From NCBI RefSeq assembly GCF_900215335.1, contig NZ_OCMT01000004.1:496001-560000 (forward strand): a DNA stretch of 64,000 nt, in the 5' to 3' direction. The notes under the pieces are model-generated. The model did no database searches. It was not told where the DNA came from and worked only from the letters and a program-made list of their open reading frames with translations. Origin of the DNA: Pedobacter xixiisoli. Its GTDB lineage: Bacteria > Bacteroidota > Bacteroidia > Sphingobacteriales > Sphingobacteriaceae. Of this stretch, positions 36,606 to 44,362 are shown piece after piece. Position 1 is the stretch's first letter, and every line of letters starts with the position of its first letter. A program made the translations under genes and the position numbers.

Positions 36606-37937
36606 CTATGCAATTAAGTTTTTGATGGCTTGATTTACTTTCTCAAATCCAAATTGATTTAAGGTTTGTTTCATTCCTGCAGCAATTTCCTCATTCATCA
36701 AGTTTCCAATGGTACCTTCATGCGTATGTTTTACTTCGTACATGGGTTTAAATGTTCCAGTTTCAATCTGCTCGCCAACTACTTTGTAGGCATCCCTAAA
36801 AGGCATCCCGTTTAAAGCTAAGTCATTTACCACTTCTACGCTAAATAGGTAATCATATTTTTTGTCTTTAAGGATATCATCTTTGATACTGATATGCTGC
36901 AACATGAAAGTGGTGATTTCTAAACATTCGTTCAGTGAAATAAAGGCTGGGAAAAGATTTTCTTTCAATAATTGTAAGTCCCTGTGGTAACCTGATGGCA
37001 AATTGGTGGTCATCATGGCTATTTCGTTAGGCAAAGCCTGAATTTTATTACAACGAGAACGTACCAGCTCAAAAACATCTGGGTTTTTCTTGTGCGGCAT
37101 AATGCTACTTCCAGTCGTTAATTCGGATGGGAAACTGATGAACCCGAAGTTCTGGTTAATGAACAAACAAACATCCATCGCCATTTTTGCTAAAGTTGCC
37201 GCTACTGACGACATGGCCTGTGCTAAAATACGTTCGGTTTTGCCACGTCCCATTTGGGCGTATACTACGTTATAATTTAAGCTTTCGAAGCCTAAAAGTT
37301 GTGTGGTTAAAGTTCTGTTTAATGGAAATGAAGAACCATAACCGGCAGCCGAACCTAATGGGTTTTTATTGGTGATCTTCCAAGCGGCCAACATCAATTC
37401 CATATCATCTGCCAAGCTTTCGGCATAAGCGCCAAACCACAAACCAAATGAAGATGGCATCGCAATTTGTAAATGCGTATAACCTGGCAACAATTTGCTT
37501 TTATGTGCTTCGCTCAGCTGAATTAGCTGATTGAACAAAGCTTCGGTGTTACCTACCATTTCTTCAATGCAACTACGGAAATATAGCTTCAAATCCACCA
37601 AAACTTGGTCGTTACGTGAACGCCCACTGTGGATTTTCTTGCCGGCTTCGCCGATGCGTTGTGTTAACAACCATTCTACTTGCGAGTGCACATCTTCTAC
37701 GCTTTCTTCGATAACGAAGTTACCTTCTTCAATTTCTCTGTAGATATTTTTTAAAGCCACCTGAACTTCCGCTAGCTCTTCGGCGGTTAACAGATTGATG
37801 GTTTCTAGCATTTGCGTATGCGCTAAAGAGCCCAATACATCAAACTTTGCCATTTGCAAATCCAACTCTCTGTCTTTACCTACAGTAAAGTTTTCTACAA
37901 ATTGGTTTACATCAATATTTTTCTGCCAAATTTTCAT
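36606..37937 (-). CDS. argH: Argininosuccinate lyase
   Basis: 443 residues; the last step of arginine synthesis, splitting argininosuccinate to arginine and fumarate in the cytoplasm. The fumarase/aspartase-superfamily signature GSSIMPHKKNPDVFE sits near residue 280 and provides the catalytic Ser loop; HSGRSRNDQV (near 104) and GYTHLQIAMP (near 155) are the other two conserved blocks. It is the last gene of the minus-strand arginine cluster. Its 164-nt gap to argE contains a 25-bp palindrome. Confidence 0.96.
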   Translation of the reverse strand: MKIWQKNIDVNQFVENFTVGKDRELDLQMAKFDVLGSLAHTQMLETINLLTAEELAEVQVALKNIYREIEEGNFVIEESVEDVHSQVEWLLTQRIGEAGKKIHSGRSRNDQVLVDLKLYFRSCIEEMVGNTEALFNQLIQLSEAHKSKLLPGYTHLQIAMPSSFGLWFGAYAESLADDMELMLAAWKITNKNPLGSAAGYGSSFPLNRTLTTQLLGFESLNYNVVYAQMGRGKTERILAQAMSSVAATLAKMAMDVCLFINQNFGFISFPSELTTGSSIMPHKKNPDVFELVRSRCNKIQALPNEIAMMTTNLPSGYHRDLQLLKENLFPAFISLNECLEITTFMLQHISIKDDILKDKKYDYLFSVEVVNDLALNGMPFRDAYKVVGEQIETGTFKPMYEVKHTHEGTIGNLMNEEIAAGMKQTLNQFGFEKVNQAIKNLIA

Positions 37938-38001
37938 TGTATACGTATTTGTTTTTCAATTATTATGAAGTTTGCTAAAGCAATTTTCATAACATTAACT
38001 C

Positions 38002-38076
38002 CGTCATTGCGAGGAACGAAGCAATCCTTTTTAATTAATACTTGCTGTAAAGATTGCTTCGTTCCTCGCAATGACG
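38002..38076. repeat. Palindromic repeat A1 (argH-argE gap)
   Basis: Arms of 25 nt, 38002-38026 and 38052-38076, perfectly complementary; outer end CGTCATTGCGAGG, inner end CGAAGCAATC, and a 25-nt AT-rich loop. The variable pair in this copy is AA in the left arm and TT in the right. Confidence 0.92.
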
Positions 38077-38101
38077 AGTAGCCTAAGCAATCAGTTAAAT
38101 T

Positions 38102-39166
38102 CTATAATCCCACCACTGGTTTTAACATCGCAATATAACCCTCAATCCCTTGTCTAATTTCATCTACATACAAAAATTCATCTGCCATGTGTGAGCGACC
38201 AGAAAAACCTGGGCCACATTTTAGCGATGGAATAGACAATAAAGCTTGATCTGAAGTAGTAGGTGAGCCGTAGGTGGTTTTTCCTAAGGCAATACCTGAT
38301 ACTACAATTGGATGGTTTTTATCAATCGACGAAGGTTTTAGTCTTACCGAACGAGGTTTCACTTCGCAATTTACATGTTGTTTAATGATTTCTACCACTT
38401 CTTCGTTGGTATAAGCATCAGTTACTCGAACATCAACTGTGAAAGTACAATTTGCTGGCACTACGTTATGTTGCGAACCAGCATTGATAATGGTTACCGT
38501 CATTTTCACCGGACCAAAAACTTCAGATACTTTCGGGAATTGGTAAGTACGGAACCATTCGATATCTGGTAAAGCTTTGTAGATCGCGTTCTCTCCTTCT
38601 TCCCTCGCTGCGTGACCAGCTTTTCCGTGAGCAGTGCAGTCGATGACCAACAAGCCTTTTTCGGCAATAGCCAAGTGCATTTCTGTAGGTTCGCCAACAA
38701 TAGCAAATTCCAGTTCTCCCAAATCAGGGATCACCAATTCCAAGCCATCGTTACCTGAGATTTCTTCTTCGGCAGTTGCCGCTAAACAAAAGTTGTATTT
38801 TAAACCTTCTTGCTCGTAGAAATACAAGAAAGTAGCAATTAGCGAGACCAAACAACCACCGGCGTCATTACTGCCCAAGCCAAACAACATACCATCTTCA
38901 ATTGCCGCATCATAAGGATCGCGGGTATAGCCCGAATTTGGCTTCACCGTGTCGTGGTGCGAATTCAGTAAAATGGTTGGTTTAGCCGCATCGAAATGCT
39001 TGTTGTAAGCCCAAACATTATTCAGCTTACGGTTGGTTTTAATGCCGTGTTCTCCTAAAAACTGCGCAATTAAATTCGCAGTTCTATCTTCTTCCTTGCT
39101 AAAAGACTGAATGCGTATTAAATCACGCAATAATTCAGTACTTTCTTTAATTAATCTATCTATCAT
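38102..39166 (-). CDS. argE: M20-family deacylase, acetyl-/succinylornithine deacylase
   Basis: 354 residues. It removes the acyl group from the ornithine or citrulline intermediate. Metal-binding blocks of the M20/DapE/ArgE family: LLNSHHDTVKP (His, near 72), LGSNDAGGCL (bridging Asp, near 101), ATAEEEISG (catalytic and ligand Glu), IVGEPTEMH (Glu) and GRSHMADEF (His, near 327). Position between argH and proC/argB supports the arginine role over DapE. In the transcarbamylase pathway of this phylum the true substrate is probably N-acylcitrulline. Confidence 0.92.
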   Translation of the reverse strand: MIDRLIKESTELLRDLIRIQSFSKEEDRTANLIAQFLGEHGIKTNRKLNNVWAYNKHFDAAKPTILLNSHHDTVKPNSGYTRDPYDAAIEDGMLFGLGSNDAGGCLVSLIATFLYFYEQEGLKYNFCLAATAEEEISGNDGLELVIPDLGELEFAIVGEPTEMHLAIAEKGLLVIDCTAHGKAGHAAREEGENAIYKALPDIEWFRTYQFPKVSEVFGPVKMTVTIINAGSQHNVVPANCTFTVDVRVTDAYTNEEVVEIIKQHVNCEVKPRSVRLKPSSIDKNHPIVVSGIALGKTTYGSPTTSDQALLSIPSLKCGPGFSGRSHMADEFLYVDEIRQGIEGYIAMLKPVVGL

Positions 39167-39170
39167 TCTA

Positions 39171-39203
39171 TTTACGATATTAGAATTACGATTTACGATT
39201 TTG
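39171..39203. repeat. Left flank of the IVP cassette, TTACGATTT repeats
   Basis: Contains TTTACGATATTAGAATTACG followed by ATTTACGATTTTG: several TTACGA/TTTACGATTT units in one orientation. The complementary form appears at 39555-39585 on the other side of the four-helix-bundle gene. Confidence 0.6.
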
Positions 39204-39554
39204 TTCGTTTCTGCGAATAGTTACAATTGATGCCACTATGATTGACAACAGTTCATTTCCCTCTTCCCAATTCTTTCGGATAATATCTTTTTCATTTGGG
39301 TTGAATTCTTCCAACAATTCTAGAAAAAACATCGTTTCATCTAATTCTTCTTCAACTATCTTCAATTTATTTACGAAATCTGCAGTAGATTTTGCTCTAC
39401 ATGCAGCTCTATAATTTGCCCCAACCGAACTAGAACATCTTACCAATTGATTAGAATAGTTTTTATTTACTACGTTATACGACAAGCTCGAAATTAGCTT
39501 AGCTATTGATATCGAATATGCTTTCGTTCGCTGTTTTAACATCTCGCTATTCAT
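39186..39554 (-). CDS. Four-helix-bundle protein (23S rRNA intervening-sequence protein family)
   Basis: 122 residues, almost all helix. SYNVVNKNYSNQLVRCSSSVGANYRAA and KLKIVEEELDETMFFLELL are the conserved cores of the IVP/S23 family (four-helix bundle, also related to Avd of diversity-generating elements). Members occur inside 23S rRNA intervening sequences and as free-standing genes; their function is unknown. Here it interrupts the arginine operon between argE and proC and is bracketed by TTACGATTT inverted repeats, so it looks like an inserted cassette. The frame is intact. Confidence 0.88.
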   Translation of the reverse strand: MNSEMLKQRTKAYSISIAKLISSLSYNVVNKNYSNQLVRCSSSVGANYRAACRAKSTADFVNKLKIVEEELDETMFFLELLEEFNPNEKDIIRKNWEEGNELLSIIVASIVTIRRNEQNRKS

Positions 39555-39585
39555 AATCGTAAATCTAAAATCGTACTTCGTAAAT
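39555..39585. repeat. Right flank of the IVP cassette, inverted TTACGATTT repeats
   Basis: AATCGTAAATCTAAAATCGT plus ACTTCGTAAAT, the complementary orientation of the left flank, between the IVP start codon and the proC stop (39590). The two flanks can pair imperfectly around the gene. Confidence 0.6.
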
Positions 39586-39589
39586 CCCC

Positions 39590-40396
39590 TTATTCATTAT
39601 ACAGTCCACCAGCTTTTTTAGCTGATAGTTTAATTCCTTTAATTAGCGATGAACTGAAACCATTATGCTCCATTTCATTTAAGCCTGCAATGGTACAACC
39701 TTTCGGCGAAGTTACCTTATCTATTTCAGTTTCTGGGTGGGTTTGGTTCAACAAAAGTAAATCTGCTGCCCCTTTTGCTGTTTGTACCGCCATTTTCAGC
39801 GCATCATGCGCATGAAAGCCAATTTCTACACCACCTTGTGATGCCGCTCTGATGCTACGCAAAAAGAAGGCGATACCACAAGCACATAAAGCAGTTGCCG
39901 AAGTCATCAAATCTTCTTGAATAGTGACTACAGCACCAACGGTTTCGAATAAAGTTACTACTTCGGTTAAATTTTCTTCCGAAGCATTATCTGTAGCCAC
40001 GCAAGTCATGCTCTGACCAATTGAAATTGCGGTGTTTGGCATGGCTCTAATCACCTGCACATTTTCGCCCAACTCCTTGCGAACGTCAGCACAAGTTACT
40101 CCAGAAATTACCGATACAAACAATTGCTTTTCTGGATTTACGGCAGGAGCTAATTGCACTAAAACTTTTTTCAATTGCTGCGGAAGTACCGCTAAAACAA
40201 CAATATCAACGTCTTCAATTGCGGCTAGATTATCATCGCTTACTTTAAATCCTGCAGCCACTTCCTCTGTCATCATTTTGATGTTTCTACGGGTTAAAGT
40301 GATATTTTCTGCCTTGCAATAAGCTTTGTTTACCAGTCCTTTCGCTAAAGACAGTCCGATATTTCCGCTACCGATAATGGTTATTTTTTTTGCCAT
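39590..40396 (-). CDS. proC: Pyrroline-5-carboxylate reductase
   Basis: 268 residues. Final step of proline synthesis, NAD(P)H-dependent. The N-terminal Rossmann motif is ITIIGSGNIGLSLAKGL; VLAVLPQQLKKVL and VIRAMPNTAISIGQSMT are the conserved middle blocks. The C-terminal dimerisation helices carry TSPKGCTIAGLNEME, the family signature. It sits inside the arginine cluster, joining proline and arginine synthesis from glutamate in one operon, a common arrangement in Bacteroidota. Confidence 0.95.
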   Translation of the reverse strand: MAKKITIIGSGNIGLSLAKGLVNKAYCKAENITLTRRNIKMMTEEVAAGFKVSDDNLAAIEDVDIVVLAVLPQQLKKVLVQLAPAVNPEKQLFVSVISGVTCADVRKELGENVQVIRAMPNTAISIGQSMTCVATDNASEENLTEVVTLFETVGAVVTIQEDLMTSATALCACGIAFFLRSIRAASQGGVEIGFHAHDALKMAVQTAKGAADLLLLNQTHPETEIDKVTSPKGCTIAGLNEMEHNGFSSSLIKGIKLSAKKAGGLYNE

Positions 40397-40545
40397 GATT
40401 AAAATTCTCCTTCGGATTGATTACACCGATTATTTGATTACACTAATTTCTATTTTTTGAAAACAGTTGCGATGCTCTTTTTAATGTTAGTCCTGCCTGT
40501 CCCGTATTTATCGGGGCTATTCGCTCTAATCTTTTTTAAACTTCT

Positions 40546-40610
40546 TGTCATGCTGAGCTTGTCGAAGCACATTTCATCGCTCACAATGCTTCGACAAGCT
40601 CAGCATGACA
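40546..40610. repeat. Palindromic repeat B1 (proC-argB gap)
   Basis: Perfect 24-nt arms (40546-40569, 40587-40610): outer end TGTCATGCTGAGC, inner end TTGTCGAAGCA, loop of 17 nt. Same family as 44289-44356. The 441-nt proC-argB gap holds this element, the next one and no gene. Confidence 0.92.
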
Positions 40611-40701
40611 CGCAACGGAAGTTTCTACTTAAAAAAGTATTTCCGCTGCTATCAGGTTTATTGAACTTCTTTCGTGCAAACTACATCAAACCTAAATCTT
40701 C

Positions 40702-40783
40702 CGTCATTGCGAGGTACGAAGCAATCTTAAAGCGAAAGATATTTAACCATAGTTGTAAGATTGCTTCGTACCTCGCAATGACG
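40702..40783. repeat. Palindromic repeat A2 (proC-argB gap)
   Basis: Perfect 25-nt arms (40702-40726, 40759-40783) extended by three more pairs inward. Same family as A1, but the variable pair is TA in the left arm and TA in the right, so pairing is preserved. A 113-codon frame running through B1 and A2 (40457-40798) is a by-product of the repeats. Confidence 0.92.
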
Positions 40784-40837
40784 AGATGGCTAAGCTAGGC
40801 CAAAAACCTTAAACCCTACACATTCTACCTTTCAGCT

Positions 40838-41626
40838 TTACTTCAACAACTTCGTTCCAAACGTTCCTTTTTCAATTTCAGCTAGTTCATCGGCTTTGCC
40901 AATATAAACCGAAGTAACCCCTTTGTTAATTGCTTCAAACGCATTATGCAATTTTGGTATCATTCCGCCAGCTACCGTGCCATCAGCTTTTAATGGCTCA
41001 AAATCTGCTGACCGGATTTCCCTTACTACAGTTGCATCATCATTTACATCTTTCAGCACCCCTTTCTTTTCGAAGCAATATACCAAATGTGTTTCGTATG
41101 CACTAGACATCGCTACTGCTACCGCCGAAGCAATCGTATCAGCATTGGTATTTAGCAACTGCGTTTCACCATCGTGAGTAATGGCGCAAAGTACAGGAAC
41201 AAATCCCGCCTGTAGCAAATTAGCTAAAGACGAAACAGAGACCGAATTTTCATCTAAATCTCCCACAAAACCATAATCTATTTCCTTTACTGGGCGCTTT
41301 TTCGCTTTGATGATATTTCCATCCGCACCAGTCAAGCCAATTGCATTTGAACCTTTGGCTTGCAGTTGCGCTACAATATTTTTGTTAATTAACCCAGCAT
41401 ACACCATGGTCACCACCCGTAACGTATCGATATCGGTAATCCTACGTCCATCCACCATTTTTGCTTCAATACCTAATGATGCACTGGTTTCTGTAGCAAT
41501 TTTACCGCCGCCATGAATTAATATCTTTGGACCTTCTAACGCCGTAAAATCGTTTAAAAAATGATGTAAGTTCTCAGAATTATCAATGACGTTTCCGCCT
41601 ATTTTGATGATGGTTAGTTTTTGCAT
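40838..41626 (-). CDS. argB: Acetylglutamate (acylglutamate) kinase
   Basis: 262 residues; phosphorylates N-acylglutamate in the cytoplasm. The amino-acid-kinase fold shows IKIGGNVID at the N-terminus, ILIHGGGKIATE near 37 (phosphate loop), the substrate block MVDGRRITD near 57, and LNTNADTIASAVA near 158. GGMIPKLHNAFEAI near 218 carries the catalytic Lys. It lacks the N-terminal extension of arginine-inhibited hexameric ArgB proteins, so feedback inhibition by arginine is uncertain. It lies between proC and the GIY-YIG cassette. Confidence 0.95.
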   Translation of the reverse strand: MQKLTIIKIGGNVIDNSENLHHFLNDFTALEGPKILIHGGGKIATETSASLGIEAKMVDGRRITDIDTLRVVTMVYAGLINKNIVAQLQAKGSNAIGLTGADGNIIKAKKRPVKEIDYGFVGDLDENSVSVSSLANLLQAGFVPVLCAITHDGETQLLNTNADTIASAVAVAMSSAYETHLVYCFEKKGVLKDVNDDATVVREIRSADFEPLKADGTVAGGMIPKLHNAFEAINKGVTSVYIGKADELAEIEKGTFGTKLLK

Positions 41627-41636
41627 AGTGTCTTCT

Positions 41637-42006
41637 CGTCATTGCGAGCCTGCGAAGCAATCCTAAAGGGTTTGCCAAGTTAATACTCTTTTAATGTAAT
41701 GTTTCAAACAAGTCTAACCAATTTGGATTGAGACTTTTCACTAATTCTATTTTTTGTTGTCTACTTCCTGATTTAATTCTCTTTTCTTCAGCTATAGCTT
41801 CTTCAATATTTGGATAAAAAATGAAAATATACTAGTTTAAAACATTTATATCTTGAAGTAAAACTGTTCTGGTAGACATTGTTTTTGTGCTGCCAAACTC
41901 AATTTCTTAAATCAGATGTTACACCTGTATAATAAACGTTATTAAATTCATTTTTTACGATGTAAACACAGGCACCTCTTTGCATTACAAGCCTCGCAAT
42001 GACGGT
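41637..42006. mobile_element. Palindrome-flanked GIY-YIG cassette (family A arms)
   Basis: The left arm (about 41638-41664) carries CGTCATTGCGAG, a divergent middle, and GCGAAGCAATCC. The right arm (about 41990-42006) carries GCCTCGCAATGACGG. They are the two arms of the A-family palindrome, here 325 nt apart with a GIY-YIG gene between them. The unit fills the argB-argF' gap: argB starts at 41626 and argF' ends at 42011. Read on the minus strand, the gene's ATG lies 4 nt after the arm. That this was a mobile unit is inference from the arms and placement. Confidence 0.6.
41691..41985 (-). pseudogene. Decayed GIY-YIG endonuclease gene
   Basis: The minus strand from ATG 41985 reads MQRGACVYIVKNEF, NNVYYTGVTSDLRN, then TGA (codon 29, plus-strand 41899-41901) where relatives usually have Arg. 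The same frame continues VWQHKNNVYQNSFTSRYK to FHF. A six-T run at about 41816-41825 then holds one extra T, and in the next frame the protein resumes YPNIEEAIAEEKRIKSGSR and ends NPNWLDLFETLH with TAA at 41691. Fixing both lesions gives about 97 residues, the size of the small stand-alone GIY-YIG proteins of Bacteroidota. The YI/YTG core and the SxxEAIAxEKxIK block are family features. Length 295 nt is one more than a multiple of three. Confidence 0.88.
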
Positions 42007-42010
42007 AATG

Positions 42011-42997
42011 TTATTTTAATTCTTCCAACATTGCTTTTAGTACCGCTTGTGCAGACCACAATCTGTTTCCTGCTTCGTGGATAACTAACGAATTTGGTCC
42101 ATCCAATATTTCAGAAGCCAATTCTAAATCGCGACGAACTGGCAAACAGTGCATTACTTTTGCGTTGTTGGTTAGCTTCAGTTTCTCGTTATTCATCATC
42201 CATCCCTCTGGAAAGTCTAACAACTTACCATATTCCTTGTAGCTACTCCAGTTTTTCACGTAAACATAATCAGCATCAGTGATAGCTTCATCTAAGTTAT
42301 GAGAGATTTTTGCTCCAGTCGTAAAGCTTTCTTCTAACTCAAATCCTTCTGGTTGTGCAATGGTAAAATCTAACATGCCTTCGGCTTGCGCTCTGCTCAT
42401 CCATTCGGCGAAAGAATTTGGAACTGCCTGCGGCAAAGGTTTAATGTGTGGTGCCCACGCCAAAACTACTTTCGGTACTTTTCCATTAGCCTTTTCTTCT
42501 GCGGAAATTGGGTTGGTTTCGGTGATGGTTACTAAATCCGCTAAACTTTGTAGAGGGTGTCTGGTAGCGCTTTCTAAGCTCACCACAGGTACACCACAAA
42601 ACTTCACAAACTTATTGAAAAACTCCTCGTTGTAATCTTCTTCTCTGTTTTGCAATTTCGGGAAAGAACGCAAACCCAAAATATCGCAATACTCGCCCAT
42701 TACGGCAGCAGCTTCGCGGATATGTTCCACGGTGGTACCGTTCATGATGATACCATCTTGCGTTTCCAAAGCCCAGCCTTCCTTATCCATGTTCATCACC
42801 ATTACGTTCATCCCTAGGTTAAGGGCCGCTTTTTGGGTACTTAAACGGGTACGCAAGCTTGGATTCATAAACACCAATCCGAGGGTTTTATTTTTACCCA
42901 AATCGCCGTAAGCATAAGGATTGGCTTTTAATGCCAATGCGCTTGCTACTAATTGTTTGATGTCCTGCACATCACTTACCGATGAAAATAATTTCAT
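42011..42997 (-). CDS. argF': N-acylornithine carbamoyltransferase (ArgF' type)
   Basis: 328 residues. Transfers carbamoyl phosphate to an N-acylated ornithine, as in Bacteroides and Xanthomonas. The carbamoyl-phosphate loop is FMNPSLRTRLSTQ (about 43-55) instead of the STRTR form of ordinary OTCases. HCLPVRRDLE is the C-terminal substrate block. Position 90, in the segment NGTTVEHIREA, is Val; the acetylornithine enzyme of Xanthomonas has Glu here and the succinylornithine enzyme of B. fragilis has Pro. Small non-acidic residues there favour succinylornithine. The gene lies between argD and argB. Confidence 0.93.
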   Translation of the reverse strand: MKLFSSVSDVQDIKQLVASALALKANPYAYGDLGKNKTLGLVFMNPSLRTRLSTQKAALNLGMNVMVMNMDKEGWALETQDGIIMNGTTVEHIREAAAVMGEYCDILGLRSFPKLQNREEDYNEEFFNKFVKFCGVPVVSLESATRHPLQSLADLVTITETNPISAEEKANGKVPKVVLAWAPHIKPLPQAVPNSFAEWMSRAQAEGMLDFTIAQPEGFELEESFTTGAKISHNLDEAITDADYVYVKNWSSYKEYGKLLDFPEGWMMNNEKLKLTNNAKVMHCLPVRRDLELASEILDGPNSLVIHEAGNRLWSAQAVLKAMLEELK

Positions 42998-43048
42998 TTT
43001 TTATAGTTTAAAGGGGTAAGGTTTAGAGGTTTCCCTCAATTATTATTT

Positions 43049-43127
43049 CGTTATTGCGAGGCACGAAGCAATCTTAGTGCAAGATGCTTACAAAAGTTGT
43101 AAGATTGCTTCGTGCCACGCAATGACG
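43049..43127. repeat. Palindromic repeat A3 (argF'-argD gap)
   Basis: Arms 43049-43073 and 43103-43127 with two mismatches in 25 pairs. The variable pair is CA in the left arm and TG in the right, again complementary. Confidence 0.9.
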
Positions 43128-43138
43128 GGTCGTTTATA

Positions 43139-44269
43139 TTATTTCACTAATTCAGCAAATGCTTTTAGGAAATCGTCTGCGTTTTCCTTCGTCAAATTCA
43201 ATGCTGGCAATAAACGAATTACATTAGGCTTAGCTTCACCAGTAAAAATGAAATGTTTGAACAACAAATCTTTCTTTACATGAGCTAGTTCTTCTGGTAA
43301 CTCAATGCCAATCATTAAGCCTCTTCCACGAACTTCTTTTACTTGCTCGAATTTCTTCAATTCTTCGATTAAGTAAGTGCCAATTTCTTCAGCGTTTTTC
43401 ATCAAGTTATCTTTTTCGATAACTTCTAGCACTGCTAATGCTGCTGCACAAGCTAGATGGTTGCCGCCGAAAGTGGTACCCAATTGTCCGTGCCAAGGTT
43501 TAAATTTTGGTGCAATTGAGATACCTGCAATTGGAAATCCATTACCCATTCCCTTAGCCATCGTGTAAATATCAGCATCAACGCCAGCCCAATCGTGCGA
43601 ATAGAATTGTCCTGTTCTACCGTAACCACATTGTACGCTATCAGCTACGTAAACAGCATTGTACTCATCGCAAAGCGAACGGATTTTTTGCAAAAAGCTC
43701 TTAGAAGCTTCTTTGATACCACCAACCCCTTGAATACCTTCGATAATTACCGCAGCAATTTCATTTCCATGTTTTGAAAATTCATCAGCTAAGGCTTGCT
43801 CATCGTTAAAAGGCAAGAAGATGATGTTCTCGGTTTCATTTACTGGAGCTACAATTTTCGGATTATCCGTAGCAGCAACCGCTAAAGAGGTACGTCCGTG
43901 GAAAGCACCTTTAAAAGCGATGATTTTCTTTCTTCCGTTGTAGAAAGAAGCTAGTTTTAAAGCATTTTCGTTCGCTTCTGCACCAGAGTTCAATAAGAAC
44001 AATTGGTAATCGGTTTTTCCAGAAACCTGACCTAATTTCTCCGCCAATTGTGCCTGCAAGGGAATTTTGATAGAGTTAGAGTAAAACCCAACTTTGTTTA
44101 ACTGATCGGTTAAACACTGCACATAATGCGGGTTGGTATGGCCAATGCTAATTACCGCATGCCCGCCATATAGGTCTAAATATTTTTGTCCGTTAGCATC
44201 CCAAACATTGCTGCCTGCTGCTTTGGTGATTTCTATGTCGTTTAATGGATATACGTCGTATAAGTTCAT
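43139..44269 (-). CDS. argD: Acetylornithine/acylornithine aminotransferase
   Basis: 376 residues; class-III PLP aminotransferase converting acylglutamate semialdehyde to acylornithine. LLNSGAEANENALKLA (about 102-117) binds the cofactor phosphate; AFKGAFHGRTSLA follows. IEGIQGVGG lies before ADSVQCGYGRTG, whose Asp pairs with the PLP ring. MAKGMGNGFPIAG near 238 contains the Schiff-base Lys, and TTFGGNHLACAAAL follows. It sits between argC and argF' in pathway order. Confidence 0.95.
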   Translation of the reverse strand: MNLYDVYPLNDIEITKAAGSNVWDANGQKYLDLYGGHAVISIGHTNPHYVQCLTDQLNKVGFYSNSIKIPLQAQLAEKLGQVSGKTDYQLFLLNSGAEANENALKLASFYNGRKKIIAFKGAFHGRTSLAVAATDNPKIVAPVNETENIIFLPFNDEQALADEFSKHGNEIAAVIIEGIQGVGGIKEASKSFLQKIRSLCDEYNAVYVADSVQCGYGRTGQFYSHDWAGVDADIYTMAKGMGNGFPIAGISIAPKFKPWHGQLGTTFGGNHLACAAALAVLEVIEKDNLMKNAEEIGTYLIEELKKFEQVKEVRGRGLMIGIELPEELAHVKKDLLFKHFIFTGEAKPNVIRLLPALNLTKENADDFLKAFAELVK

Positions 44270-44288
44270 TTTGTTGTTGCTGTGTTGT

Positions 44289-44356
44289 TGTCATGTTGAG
44301 CTTGTCGAAGCATCTGCAAGCGATAAAACAGATGCTTCGACAAGCTCAGCATGACA
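44289..44356. repeat. Palindromic repeat B2 (argD-argC gap)
   Basis: 28-nt arms (44289-44316, 44329-44356) with one G-U-type mismatch; outer end TGTCATG, core GAGCTTGTCGAAGCA. Same family as B1. It fills most of the 93-nt gap. Confidence 0.92.
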
Positions 44357-44362
44357 GGGTGT

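Noticed and set aside
37854..38081. Plus-strand frame over the argH start and palindrome A1
   Set aside because: It is antisense to argH and ends in the repeat arm.
40457..40798. 113-codon frame in the proC-argB gap
   Set aside because: It runs straight through palindromes B1 and A2, so it is open by chance of the repeat sequence.
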